Below are positions 1 to 5,236 of a DNA stretch of 6,805 nt, piece by piece; positions within the stretch are counted from its first letter, which is position 1; every line of letters begins with the position of its first letter. The DNA lies in contig JAFAZU010000544.1 in assembly GCA_019239585.1 (NCBI GenBank), forward strand, positions 1-6,805. Direction: 5' to 3'. This DNA comes from Acidobacteriaceae bacterium (lineage in GTDB: Bacteria > Acidobacteriota > Terriglobia > Bryobacterales > Bryobacteraceae). The position numbers and the translations under genes were made by a program. A model generated the notes under the pieces. The model ran no database searches. It was not told where the DNA came from and saw nothing but the letters and a program-made list of their open reading frames with translations.

Positions 1-198
1 TATTGTCTGTGCAACGAGGTCGTCGAACTCGTTGGCAAAGAGCAAAGCTGCCGAATCGAGATGTTCCTTCTCGCGCTGCGTATCCGCGGCGGCGACCCGC
101 GTCGACCAACGATACTGCACTACCATTAATACGGCTAGAAGCGTCACCAGCACAAAAGATACATTGAGAAGCGCACGTGAACCGAACGATCTCCGCAT
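1..198 (-). CDS. Sensor histidine kinase, N-terminal fragment (cut by window edge)
   Basis: Sixty-six codons read leftward from an ATG at 198 to the window edge without a stop. Residues 1-8 are basic (MRRSFGSR). Residues about 9-30 form one hydrophobic membrane helix ending in VVQYRW. After it comes a charged, probably helical stretch (REKEHLDSAALLFANEF). This arrangement, a short cytoplasmic tip, one helix, then an extracytoplasmic helical segment with LFANEFDD, matches the start of membrane sensor kinases common in Acidobacteriota, but the kinase core lies outside the window. A second ATG at 208 is in another frame and gives no membrane helix, so 198 is preferred; the ribosome binding site is weak. 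The membrane-protein call is firm. The kinase call rests on resemblance of the N-terminus alone. Confidence 0.6.
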   Translation of the reverse strand, partial: MRRSFGSRALLNVSFVLVTLLAVLMVVQYRWSTRVAAADTQREKEHLDSAALLFANEFDDLVAQTI

Positions 199-412
199 TG
201 ATCAGCATTCTAGCAATAGATGGTGATTTTAGACAGGCAGATCGCTTGCTGAACACACAGGTTTTGTTGGGGCGTGCAGGGATAAGAGACGCCCTGGAAT
301 CAATGCCTGCGACGAGGCGCGAGAAGCCATCTCATACGCTAGGTTACGAGGCCAGCAGCTGGACTGTGAGCTCCTCGACATCAATGGCAAACCCAATCTG
401 CTTGGGCGCTGG
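199..412. other. Intergenic region between sensor kinase start and NTF2-like gene end
   Basis: This stretch must hold the promoter of the leftward sensor gene, but I see no clear -35/-10 pair. Positions 412 to 344 on the minus strand stay open in the frame of the preceding NTF2-like gene for 22 codons after its TGA, ending at a TAA. The tail begins PAPKQIGFAIDVEELTVQLL and reads like protein. It may be the lost C-terminus of that gene, a fossil of another gene, or chance. Confidence 0.4.
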
Positions 413-874
413 TCACTTGACTGCCGCCTGGTATTTTGCCAGCAAGGTGGGGTCATCAAAAGAGCCATGATGATGAATCAATTTCCATTCGCCACTCGGC
501 TGGCGGTGAAATACGCGCGTAGTGCGAATTGCGATTGGTGAATCTGCAGGTGCACCTAATGCTCGCTCTCGTCCGACTACATAGAAGATGTCCGCAAATT
601 CATGACTACTGTAGTCATAAAACTCCACGCGGACAGGAGACTTGCTTGCGAAAATGCGTTCATACACTTCGCGAATCTCCTTCCATCCACGCTTGATCCC
701 ACCCAACGGGTTATCCATTGTAATTTCGTCCGATTGTTCCCAGTTCTGCTGCATGAGAGTCAGATCTTGCGAATTGAATGCTTTGTAGAATTGAGCAAGG
801 GCTTGGCCCGGAATTCGGGTATCGTCGGTGTATTCCGAGCCGTTCACAGGAGTTGTTATAACACCGCAGGACAT
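413..874 (-). CDS. SnoaL/NTF2-like family protein
   Basis: This 153-residue protein has the pattern of the cone-shaped NTF2-like fold. There is an N-terminal helix (ALAQFYKAFNSQDL, about 25-38), the acidic strand DEITMDNPLGG (49-59), the helix GWKEIREVYERIF (63-75), and a C-terminal sheet ending TTRVFHRQPSGEWKLIHHHG (118-137), the typical last strands of the SnoaL/YybH-like group. Members include ketosteroid-isomerase-like enzymes and small-ligand binding proteins; nothing here identifies a substrate. The run HHH at 134-136 lies at the mouth of the pocket in related proteins. Start: ATG at 874 with GAGGAG nine bases upstream. The region upstream is the TPR remnant. A cytoplasmic location is expected, since no signal peptide is seen. 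Confidence 0.8.
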   Translation of the reverse strand: MSCGVITTPVNGSEYTDDTRIPGQALAQFYKAFNSQDLTLMQQNWEQSDEITMDNPLGGIKRGWKEIREVYERIFASKSPVRVEFYDYSSHEFADIFYVVGRERALGAPADSPIAIRTTRVFHRQPSGEWKLIHHHGSFDDPTLLAKYQAAVK

Positions 875-913
875 TTATGGGAACTCCTCAAGAAACGGAA
901 AAATTTGAGTACG

Positions 914-929
914 CTAAAGTTAGCTTTAG
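914..929. repeat. Short inverted repeat at the end of the TPR remnant
   Basis: CTAAAG, four-base spacer TTAG, CTTTAG form perfect 6-bp arms. The repeat overlaps the TAA that ends the TPR frame (928-926). On the minus strand it is followed some nine bases later by a T-rich run. It could be a weak terminator for the TPR gene or an operator of the NTF2-like gene that begins at 874. The AT-rich stem is short, so the call is tentative. Confidence 0.3.
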
Positions 930-1355
930 AACTGGATTACCGCGTCTCCTCTTAGGGGCCGAACGGGCATGACGGTCTCCTTGTTTTCGTCGTCGAGCCG
1001 TGCCGAGGGTCCCAGTGCTGGATCGAACCAGTGAAAATAGAGTCCGGCGAGGTATTCCATTACGGGTTCGTTCTGAGGGTGCAACTCCAGCGCCTGTTGA
1101 AGGTGTTTTTCTGCCCGGACAGCAAAAGCGGCATTCTCTTCCGCCATTTGCGCGGATTCCATCAGCTCCGATGGCGTTCCCTTTCCATTCAGATACTGAA
1201 TGAAGCAGATCACTCCCAAAGCGAACTATGCCTCGTGAGATCTGGGATTTGGGCCACAGCTTTTTCAAAATCGTGTACGGCGTCAGCAACACGCATATTT
1301 GCATATGCTTCAGCTCCCTTTTGAGCCAAATGGAGGTGCCTTCATCCAAAGACAT
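926..1355 (-). pseudogene. Tetratricopeptide-repeat protein remnant, broken reading frame
   Basis: Two minus-strand frames carry consecutive TPR-like sequence. The first is open from 1341 to a TGA at 1212-1210 and contains GAEAYANMRVADAVHDFEKA followed by VAQIPDLT, a classic TPR helix pair. The second begins around 1219 and runs to the TAA at 928-926. It contains AEKHLQQALELHPQNEPV and YLAGLYFHWFDP, a further repeat. They would join at about 1210-1220 with a one-base shift. Upstream, a third frame offers ATG at 1355 (MSLDEGTS), which needs another shift to reach the first block. No single frame gives a complete protein, and a TAG precedes the second block. TPR domains mediate protein contacts; no partner can be inferred. 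Real decay and sequencing indels are both possible. Confidence 0.6.
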
Positions 1356-1389
1356 ACTGATTTCTCTCAGACTTAGAAGTAAATCCCGC

Positions 1390-1557
1390 TCATGCTTCTG
1401 AACTCAGAGGCATGTCGTCGTGAACTGGGACACCGGAAGGTGCCCAGCGTCGGCCGGTAACCGATATTGACCACTGCACGTGATGGTGCGACGTGAGTGG
1501 ACGCAGGACGGTTTCGCCTGGGTCCAGCAGGCTACCGGAACTCTTTGGCATTCTCAT
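1390..1557 (-). CDS. Small hypothetical ORF downstream of the SRPBCC gene
   Basis: A 55-codon ORF starts at ATG 1557, twelve bases after the SRPBCC stop. A TAAGGA that overlaps the SRPBCC stop codon serves as a possible Shine-Dalgarno nine bases upstream. The product is basic in the middle, with HHH at residues 24-26, VTGRRWAP at about 33-40 and VHDDMP near 45-50. No family is recognised and no signal peptide or membrane helix is visible. The position and ribosome binding site favour co-transcription with the SRPBCC gene. The lack of any family resemblance leaves open that it is a chance ORF or the remnant of a longer gene. Confidence 0.3.
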   Translation of the reverse strand: MRMPKSSGSLLDPGETVLRPLTSHHHVQWSISVTGRRWAPSGVPVHDDMPLSSEA

Positions 1558-1569
1558 GTCGTACGGTCC

Positions 1570-1971
1570 TTACTGAGCGAGGCGATCCAGGGTTTTTCTC
1601 ATGACTGTGATGGCTTGTTCCATCATCGAGTCGATCCAAGGCGCGGCTTCGTCTGGAAGAAAATCTGCGGTCCAAACGACTCGGGTCTGGCCATCGCCAC
1701 TAGTGACTACTTCGGCCGATCCGTTGTAATGCTTGAGCTGTTCCGTAGTTGCCGACCACACGACGCGCCGCATGTCATCGCTGATAGCAACGATCGACTC
1801 ACGAATGACTAAACCGTTGCCGAAGGTCACAATGCGTGCATCGGCTTCCAGTTTCGTATCAACTACGAACCCCGGCACCAGCCTCGTGTGCAGGGCGCCC
1901 ACGTCGCATAACGCCGACCATGTTTCGTGCGTGCTCGCCTTTGTTATGATCTGCTTCCGAATTGAACCCAT
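1570..1971 (-). CDS. SRPBCC family protein (polyketide cyclase/START-like)
   Basis: A 133-residue START/Bet v1-like protein. It begins with the usual strand and helix (IRKQIITKASTHETWSALCD, residues 4-23). It continues through VPGFVVDTKLEADARIVTFGNG (32-53), paired strands IRESIVAISDD and RRVVWSAT (57-75), and HYNGSAEVV...QTRVVWTADFLPDE (81-108). It ends in the long C-terminal helix over the pocket (APWIDSMMEQAITVMRKTLDRLA). Such proteins bind or modify small hydrophobic ligands; the ligand is not predictable here. ATG 1971 is chosen because AAGGA lies seven bases upstream and homologous sequence starts there; the frame is open further upstream to 2010 but adds a charged tail unlike the family. 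It is transcribed away from the AraC gene, and the palindromes at 2076-2091 lie in its leader, so regulation there is plausible. Confidence 0.82.
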   Translation of the reverse strand: MGSIRKQIITKASTHETWSALCDVGALHTRLVPGFVVDTKLEADARIVTFGNGLVIRESIVAISDDMRRVVWSATTEQLKHYNGSAEVVTSGDGQTRVVWTADFLPDEAAPWIDSMMEQAITVMRKTLDRLAQ

Positions 1972-2075
1972 GCTTCTGTCCTTTTCTTCTCTAAGAGATT
2001 GATCCTGCACGAGACGCAGGTGGCGTAATCACTCGCAGCCGGATTGCCAGCGCAAATAGCGTCACTGGCCTCGTT

Positions 2076-2091
2076 ACACTGACAGTGTCAG
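2076..2091. promoter_or_regulatory. Overlapping palindromes, candidate operator
   Basis: ACACTGACAGTGTCAG holds two interleaved perfect palindromes: ACACTG-A-CAGTGT (2076-2088) and CTGACA-G-TGTCAG (2079-2091). Each has 6-bp arms around one base. TGACA/TGTCA half-sites are typical of TetR-type operators, though no TetR gene is in the window. A smaller repeat, GCCAA-AAATC-TTGGC (2101-2115), lies close by. On the minus strand TTGCCA (2117-2112) and TACCTG (2094-2089) could form a poor promoter with 17-bp spacing whose -10 touches the palindrome. The site lies between the divergent SRPBCC and AraC genes and could serve either. Confidence 0.5.
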
Positions 2092-2145
2092 GTATCGGAG
2101 GCCAAAAATCTTGGCAAAAATTGCGGCAGGGCGGGCCGGTTCGCC

Positions 2146-2987
2146 TTGAGGGTCCACAGCGGCCATGTTCTTCATCTGCCTCGGCGAACCGAAATCGCTT
2201 CCGGTGAGGGCTGGTGCATCTCTGACATCGTCTGCAGCGCCGGACCTCGTGATCGGCCTTATGAGGAGTCGCATACGTGTCCGTGTATCGCCATTGTGGC
2301 TGCCGGCACCTTTCAGTATCGGTCAGCCCGAAAGCCGGACCTGATGGTGCCCGGATCGATTCTGCTCGGAAATGCAGGGGATTGCTTTTGCTGCGGCCAC
2401 GAGCACGGGACGGGCGATCGCTGCATCTGCTTTTCATACGATTCTGGTTGGTTTGAACGGGTCGTTCACGAGGCGGAGGTAACAGAACCCGTTTTAGGGC
2501 CTCGAGTCTACCGCCGATCCGGGCAACCAATCCGGTCGCAGCTAGGGTTTATACGCTACTCGCGCCTACTGCTCGCAGCCGGTGTGAGGAACTCGCCCTT
2601 GAGGTGGCGGTACGGGTTACGCAAGTGGAAGCTGGGATGGGATCGCGTGATCACGCTGGGGCGCCAGGTCCGTTAGCACGTGTTTCGCGGGTCATCCGAA
2701 CCGTCGAGAACGATCTCAGTATGCCTGCAGACCTGGTTAGCCTGGCCCACCTCGCGCGGCTGAGCCCCTACCATTTTCTCCGCACTTTTCAGGTCCTCAC
2801 AGGAACAACACCGCATCAGTATCTTCTGCGCGGGAGGTTAAGGCGGGCCGCCGTCCGACTCTTGTCCGAAAAGAGAAAGATTGCGGAAATCGCACTCGAC
2901 TGTGGCTTCGAGGATCTCTCGAATTTCAATCGGGCTTTCCGGAGCGAGTTCGGCATGAGTCCACGCCTGTACCGGCGAGCGGGTTAA
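2146..2987 (+). pseudogene. AraC-family transcriptional regulator, frameshifted
   Basis: The sensor half lies in one frame (2146 to about 2586) and the DNA-binding half in another (about 2586 to TAA 2985-2987). Restoring one base in GTG|AGGAACTC near 2586 gives VEELALEVAV and a continuous protein of about 280 residues, normal for the family. The N-terminal cupin-like half contains GEGWCISDIVCSAGP, CIAIVAAGTFQYRS (47-60), PGSILLGNAGD (69-79) and the Cys/His patch CFCCGHEH (80-87) with CIC (93-95). The C-terminal half has two helix-turn-helix units: DLVSLAHLARLSPYHFLRTF (196-215), then IAEIALDCGFEDLSNFNRAF (246-265) and the closing GMSPRLYRR. As written, the first frame stops at TAG 2674-2676 and yields 176 residues without the DNA-binding domain. 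GTG 2604 or ATG 2637 could start a DNA-binding fragment alone. The start at TTG 2146 is uncertain: there is no Shine-Dalgarno and no in-frame ATG. Confidence 0.85.
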
Positions 2988-3137
2988 GTTGTCTTATGCA
3001 AAGACCTCCGGGTGATCATCGGCGGCGAGCCCGTTGTCGAGCACGATTCCGAAGTGGTTCTATTGCTCTCGCGTCAAGCGGACCTTGCCGAGACCGCTGG
3101 CCAGAGTTATGTTGTTGTCGAGGCGTACCGCATCTGA
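2988..3137. other. Coding-like gene remnant, strand undecided
   Basis: Directly after the AraC stop the same plus frame stays open for 49 codons to TGA 3135-3137. It contains VVEHDSEVVLLLSRQADL and ends YVVVEAYRI, which reads like the C-terminus of a real protein but has only a GTG (3012) as a possible start. The minus strand in the same codon register reads VRLDNNITLASGLGKVRLT, a TAG, then GIVLDNGLAADDHPEVFA before a TAA at 2996-2994. That last part faintly recalls the C-terminal FAD-domain motif of pyridine nucleotide oxidoreductases. At most one strand is real. I recognise neither and would treat this as a fossil. Confidence 0.3.
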
Positions 3138-3172
3138 CGACGAAGAAGTCTTTGTTGAGCAAAGTGCAGATT

Positions 3173-3216
3173 GACGTGGATTTGATCACGTCGCTCAGGG
3201 TACGGCCTCATGCCGT
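3173..3216. repeat. Two small inverted repeats upstream of the DUF6924 gene
   Basis: GACGTG (3173-3178) and CACGTC (3187-3192) are perfect 6-bp arms around eight bases. ACGGC (3202-3206) and GCCGT (3212-3216) form a second pair around five bases, followed by a short T-rich stretch. They lie 30-75 bases before ATG 3247. The first could be an operator and the second a weak terminator, but both are short enough to be chance. Confidence 0.25.
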
Positions 3217-3246
3217 TGCTGTAACTTTTGCCTTTCTAACTATCGC

Positions 3247-3684
3247 ATGGACCTCGACAACCTGAATTCAGTGCCCGAACGAGGCAATTCTCTGGTGGTC
3301 CGAACTGACTTCGAAGATCAGGAGAGATGGAAGACGGTCCTTCAGCTAGTCCGCGATCCAGTTCAAGAGTTCGGCTACACGCTTTACGCCCATTTGGACG
3401 TCGTTGAAGATAAGGTTTGCCGCAATATGCCGGTCGAAAAATTATTAGCTGCCCTACCCAGACACTATCGATATTCGTTTTTATTTGTTGTTGATGATTT
3501 AACAATCCGGGACGACGAGTTTCCCGTCCTCGTCATCGACCTGCGTCACGAGCGTGGCCGCACGTTCCGCGCCCTTCCCTCGCAGGTCCAGAGTATTGAA
3601 AATAACCTGTCCATTGCGAACCTGGATTTCTTCGAATTTGCCGATGCCGCGGATAAGGACGGAGTGTTTCGGGGCTTTCGATAA
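3247..3684 (+). CDS. DUF6924-type protein
   Basis: A 145-residue protein with the hallmarks of a small bacterial family of unknown function. Near the N-terminus is SLVVRTDFEDQERWKTV (15-31). The central segment has LLAALP (66-71) and the buried strand YSFLFVVDDLTI (76-87). Then come FPVLVIDLR (92-100) and the conserved tail GRTFRALPSQVQSIENNLSI (104-123), followed by ANLDFFEFADAADKDGVFRGF. Sequences of this type are annotated as DUF6924; I rely on memory of the pattern, not a search. The protein is acidic with no signal peptide or membrane helix, so it is probably cytoplasmic. The length appears complete. No strong Shine-Dalgarno precedes ATG 3247, and the gene stands alone, convergent with the esterase downstream. 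Confidence 0.78.
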   Translation: MDLDNLNSVPERGNSLVVRTDFEDQERWKTVLQLVRDPVQEFGYTLYAHLDVVEDKVCRNMPVEKLLAALPRHYRYSFLFVVDDLTIRDDEFPVLVIDLRHERGRTFRALPSQVQSIENNLSIANLDFFEFADAADKDGVFRGFR

Positions 3685-3737
3685 TCTGAATTGCTGGCGA
3701 GCGGCTGCTATCGATTGTGAGCTGCTCATCAACTTAT

Positions 3738-3776
3738 AGAACCACAGCACGGCAAATGCTGAGTGTTGCCGGTTCT
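3738..3776. terminator. Bulged hairpin between convergent genes, possible terminator
   Basis: AGAACC (3738-3743) plus GGCAA (3751-3755) pair with TTGCCGGTTCT (3766-3776), giving an 11-bp stem interrupted by a seven-base bulge, with a ten-base loop. It sits about 54 bases after the DUF6924 stop, in the 185-base gap before the esterase stop. No U-tract follows on either strand, so it is not a textbook intrinsic terminator. Confidence 0.35.
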
Positions 3777-3869
3777 GTTGCGAAGTTCGTGAAAACGGGC
3801 TCGTTACGGTAAGGGGTCGTGCCGATTATCTGGGGCTGTCATCCTCACGGCTGTCCGTCGGTGTTTACG

Positions 3870-5000
3870 CTATTCACGTTTGGGATGCTCTTCAAAAAAT
3901 TTCCATAAAATATCGTTTGTGGTCACCCCGGTGTGAGAGTCCAAGTCTGGATTAAAGGGAGCTTGCCCGGGAACATTCATCGGAGCTTGATTCCAGCGGT
4001 CCCCTCCACCTAACAAACGATAGAGTCTCACCTCTGTATCTGCCCGGCAACCGGCAGCCTCCTTCCGGACGAGCGAGCTCGTCATGCCAGGCGTCACATT
4101 CCCTTGCGCATCCCCAACTCCAATACTGTTGCATAAGGAAGCGTTAGGATACACGCGTAAGCACTGGTTTGCTGAAGGACCAGCCCAATAGTCGAAGTCC
4201 TGGTCTGAGGACGCCTCGGTTACGCCGAAGCTCGGGAAAATAGCGCCACAATACTGGTTGAACGGGTCCTGGTCTCCTTTTAGAAGGAGCACTGAAATGG
4301 GCTCCGCCGCATTTGGAATTGTTTGTGGGCTTTGGGGTGAGTAGACGAACAATCCACCTTCCACAACGCCGATGGCCGCCACACGGTCGGACAATTCGAC
4401 ACCAACCCGCTCAGCCATAAACCCGCCGGCTGATGTCCCAGTTACGTAAATACGGCGACGGTCAGGGTGAATTCTGTTCTGCAAAGAATCAATGGTTTCG
4501 CGTACGAAGCTCACATCGTTCGGCGCTGTAGTAAAGAAAGGATCGTAAAAATAGTTCCAATTCACTGTACCGGTTGCATCAGTGAGCCCGTCAAGGTAGG
4601 CAACTGCAAAGCCCACTTGATCTGCTTTCTCATCCAAAGAAGTATACTGTTCCATCGCTGTTCCCGGACCACCACTCCCGCGTCCATGCAAAGCGATAAT
4701 CAGGGCACTTTCATGAGATCTATATTTTCGAGGCACATATAACCAAAACGAGCGAGTGAGGCCATCCACTAGAATCCACTCCTGCGTTGCTCCTCGTATA
4801 CTCCTGTCTGTAGGAGGCTCTTGTTTATCCGGAACGTTGGCCGTATTGGGTGCGGAGGAACTGCTGGCGTTGGAAGAAGCGCTCACTGAGTCAGGCGTTG
4901 GCTGCGCTATCAAAGACAGCACACCCATTAAAAGAGCAAATGCAAGAGCGCTTCGACACACCCTAGCGAAACCCTGATCTCTCCTGACTTGAATCTTCAT
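3870..5000 (-). CDS. Secreted PHB-depolymerase/feruloyl-esterase-like hydrolase
   Basis: The 376-residue protein begins with a signal peptide: basic RRDQGFARVCR, then the hydrophobic ALAFALLMGVLSLIA (residues 18-32). A Ser/Ala/Asn-rich linker follows (about 37-60). The alpha/beta-hydrolase domain shows RSFWLYVPRKY (83-93), the oxyanion strand ALIIALHGRGSGG (99-111), and the nucleophile elbow YVTGTSAGGFMAERV with Ser190. The acid is probably in LLLKGDQDP (238-246). In relatives the catalytic His usually sits in a GGGHxW motif; here the matching place reads GGGDRW, with Asp334. The nearest other candidate is His356 in DSHTGVTTNDILWKFFEEH. Family members cleave polyhydroxyalkanoate or feruloyl/acetyl esters outside the cell; activity here is doubtful without that His. 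ATG 5000 is preferred for its GAAGGAG upstream and the signal peptide, although the frame is open to ATG 5183. Confidence 0.82.
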   Translation of the reverse strand: MKIQVRRDQGFARVCRSALAFALLMGVLSLIAQPTPDSVSASSNASSSSAPNTANVPDKQEPPTDRSIRGATQEWILVDGLTRSFWLYVPRKYRSHESALIIALHGRGSGGPGTAMEQYTSLDEKADQVGFAVAYLDGLTDATGTVNWNYFYDPFFTTAPNDVSFVRETIDSLQNRIHPDRRRIYVTGTSAGGFMAERVGVELSDRVAAIGVVEGGLFVYSPQSPQTIPNAAEPISVLLLKGDQDPFNQYCGAIFPSFGVTEASSDQDFDYWAGPSANQCLRVYPNASLCNSIGVGDAQGNVTPGMTSSLVRKEAAGCRADTEVRLYRLLGGGDRWNQAPMNVPGQAPFNPDLDSHTGVTTNDILWKFFEEHPKRE

Positions 5001-5236
5001 CGATCGCTCCTTCTCAATGGGCTGTTGTCGCTGACCTGCTACGGTTGTGTGCTGACGGCTAGGCGGAGCATCATTGCTCGTTTGATTGCTCGAACATGCC
5101 CCTATTGCGATAGTTTCTAATAACAGATTGCAGGGAAACAAATCAGGTGTAAAGGACCACTTCAGCATTTTCCTGCGGTCCACTTTGCATGGACGGAGAA
5201 GAAATGACCAGGAGCAACACGGCCCAGTATATTCAC
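5001..5236. other. Leader region of the esterase, with a near-perfect direct repeat
   Basis: No separate gene is supported here. The minus frame of the esterase stays open to ATG 5183, and this extension includes IAIGACSSNQTSNDAPP, which resembles a lipoprotein cleavage site and the start of a mature lipoprotein. The hydrophobic run before it is broken by Asp, Pro and Glu, so it may be a decayed signal. GGACCACTT (5154-5162) and GGTCCACTT (5177-5185) repeat with one mismatch, 23 bases start to start, about two helical turns. They could be regulator half-sites upstream of the esterase. Confidence 0.3.

Noticed and set aside
602..955. Plus-strand ORF of 117 codons opposite the NTF2-like gene
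   Set aside because: Antisense shadow: the minus strand carries clear family motifs and a good ribosome binding site.
1733..2002. Plus-strand ORF opposite the SRPBCC gene
   Set aside because: No family pattern; antisense shadow of a convincing SRPBCC frame.
1991..2530. Minus-strand ORF of 179 codons
   Set aside because: Basic, low-information sequence antisense to the AraC sensor domain, which has recognisable motifs on the plus strand.
2578..2592. Programmed frameshift in the AraC gene
   Set aside because: There is no slippery heptamer or obvious stimulatory structure at the junction; a simple one-base loss explains it better.
2996..3265. Plus-strand ORF of 89 codons starting in the gap after AraC
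   Set aside because: Arg/Ser-rich composition typical of an off-frame reading; it overlaps another open frame and runs into the DUF6924 start.
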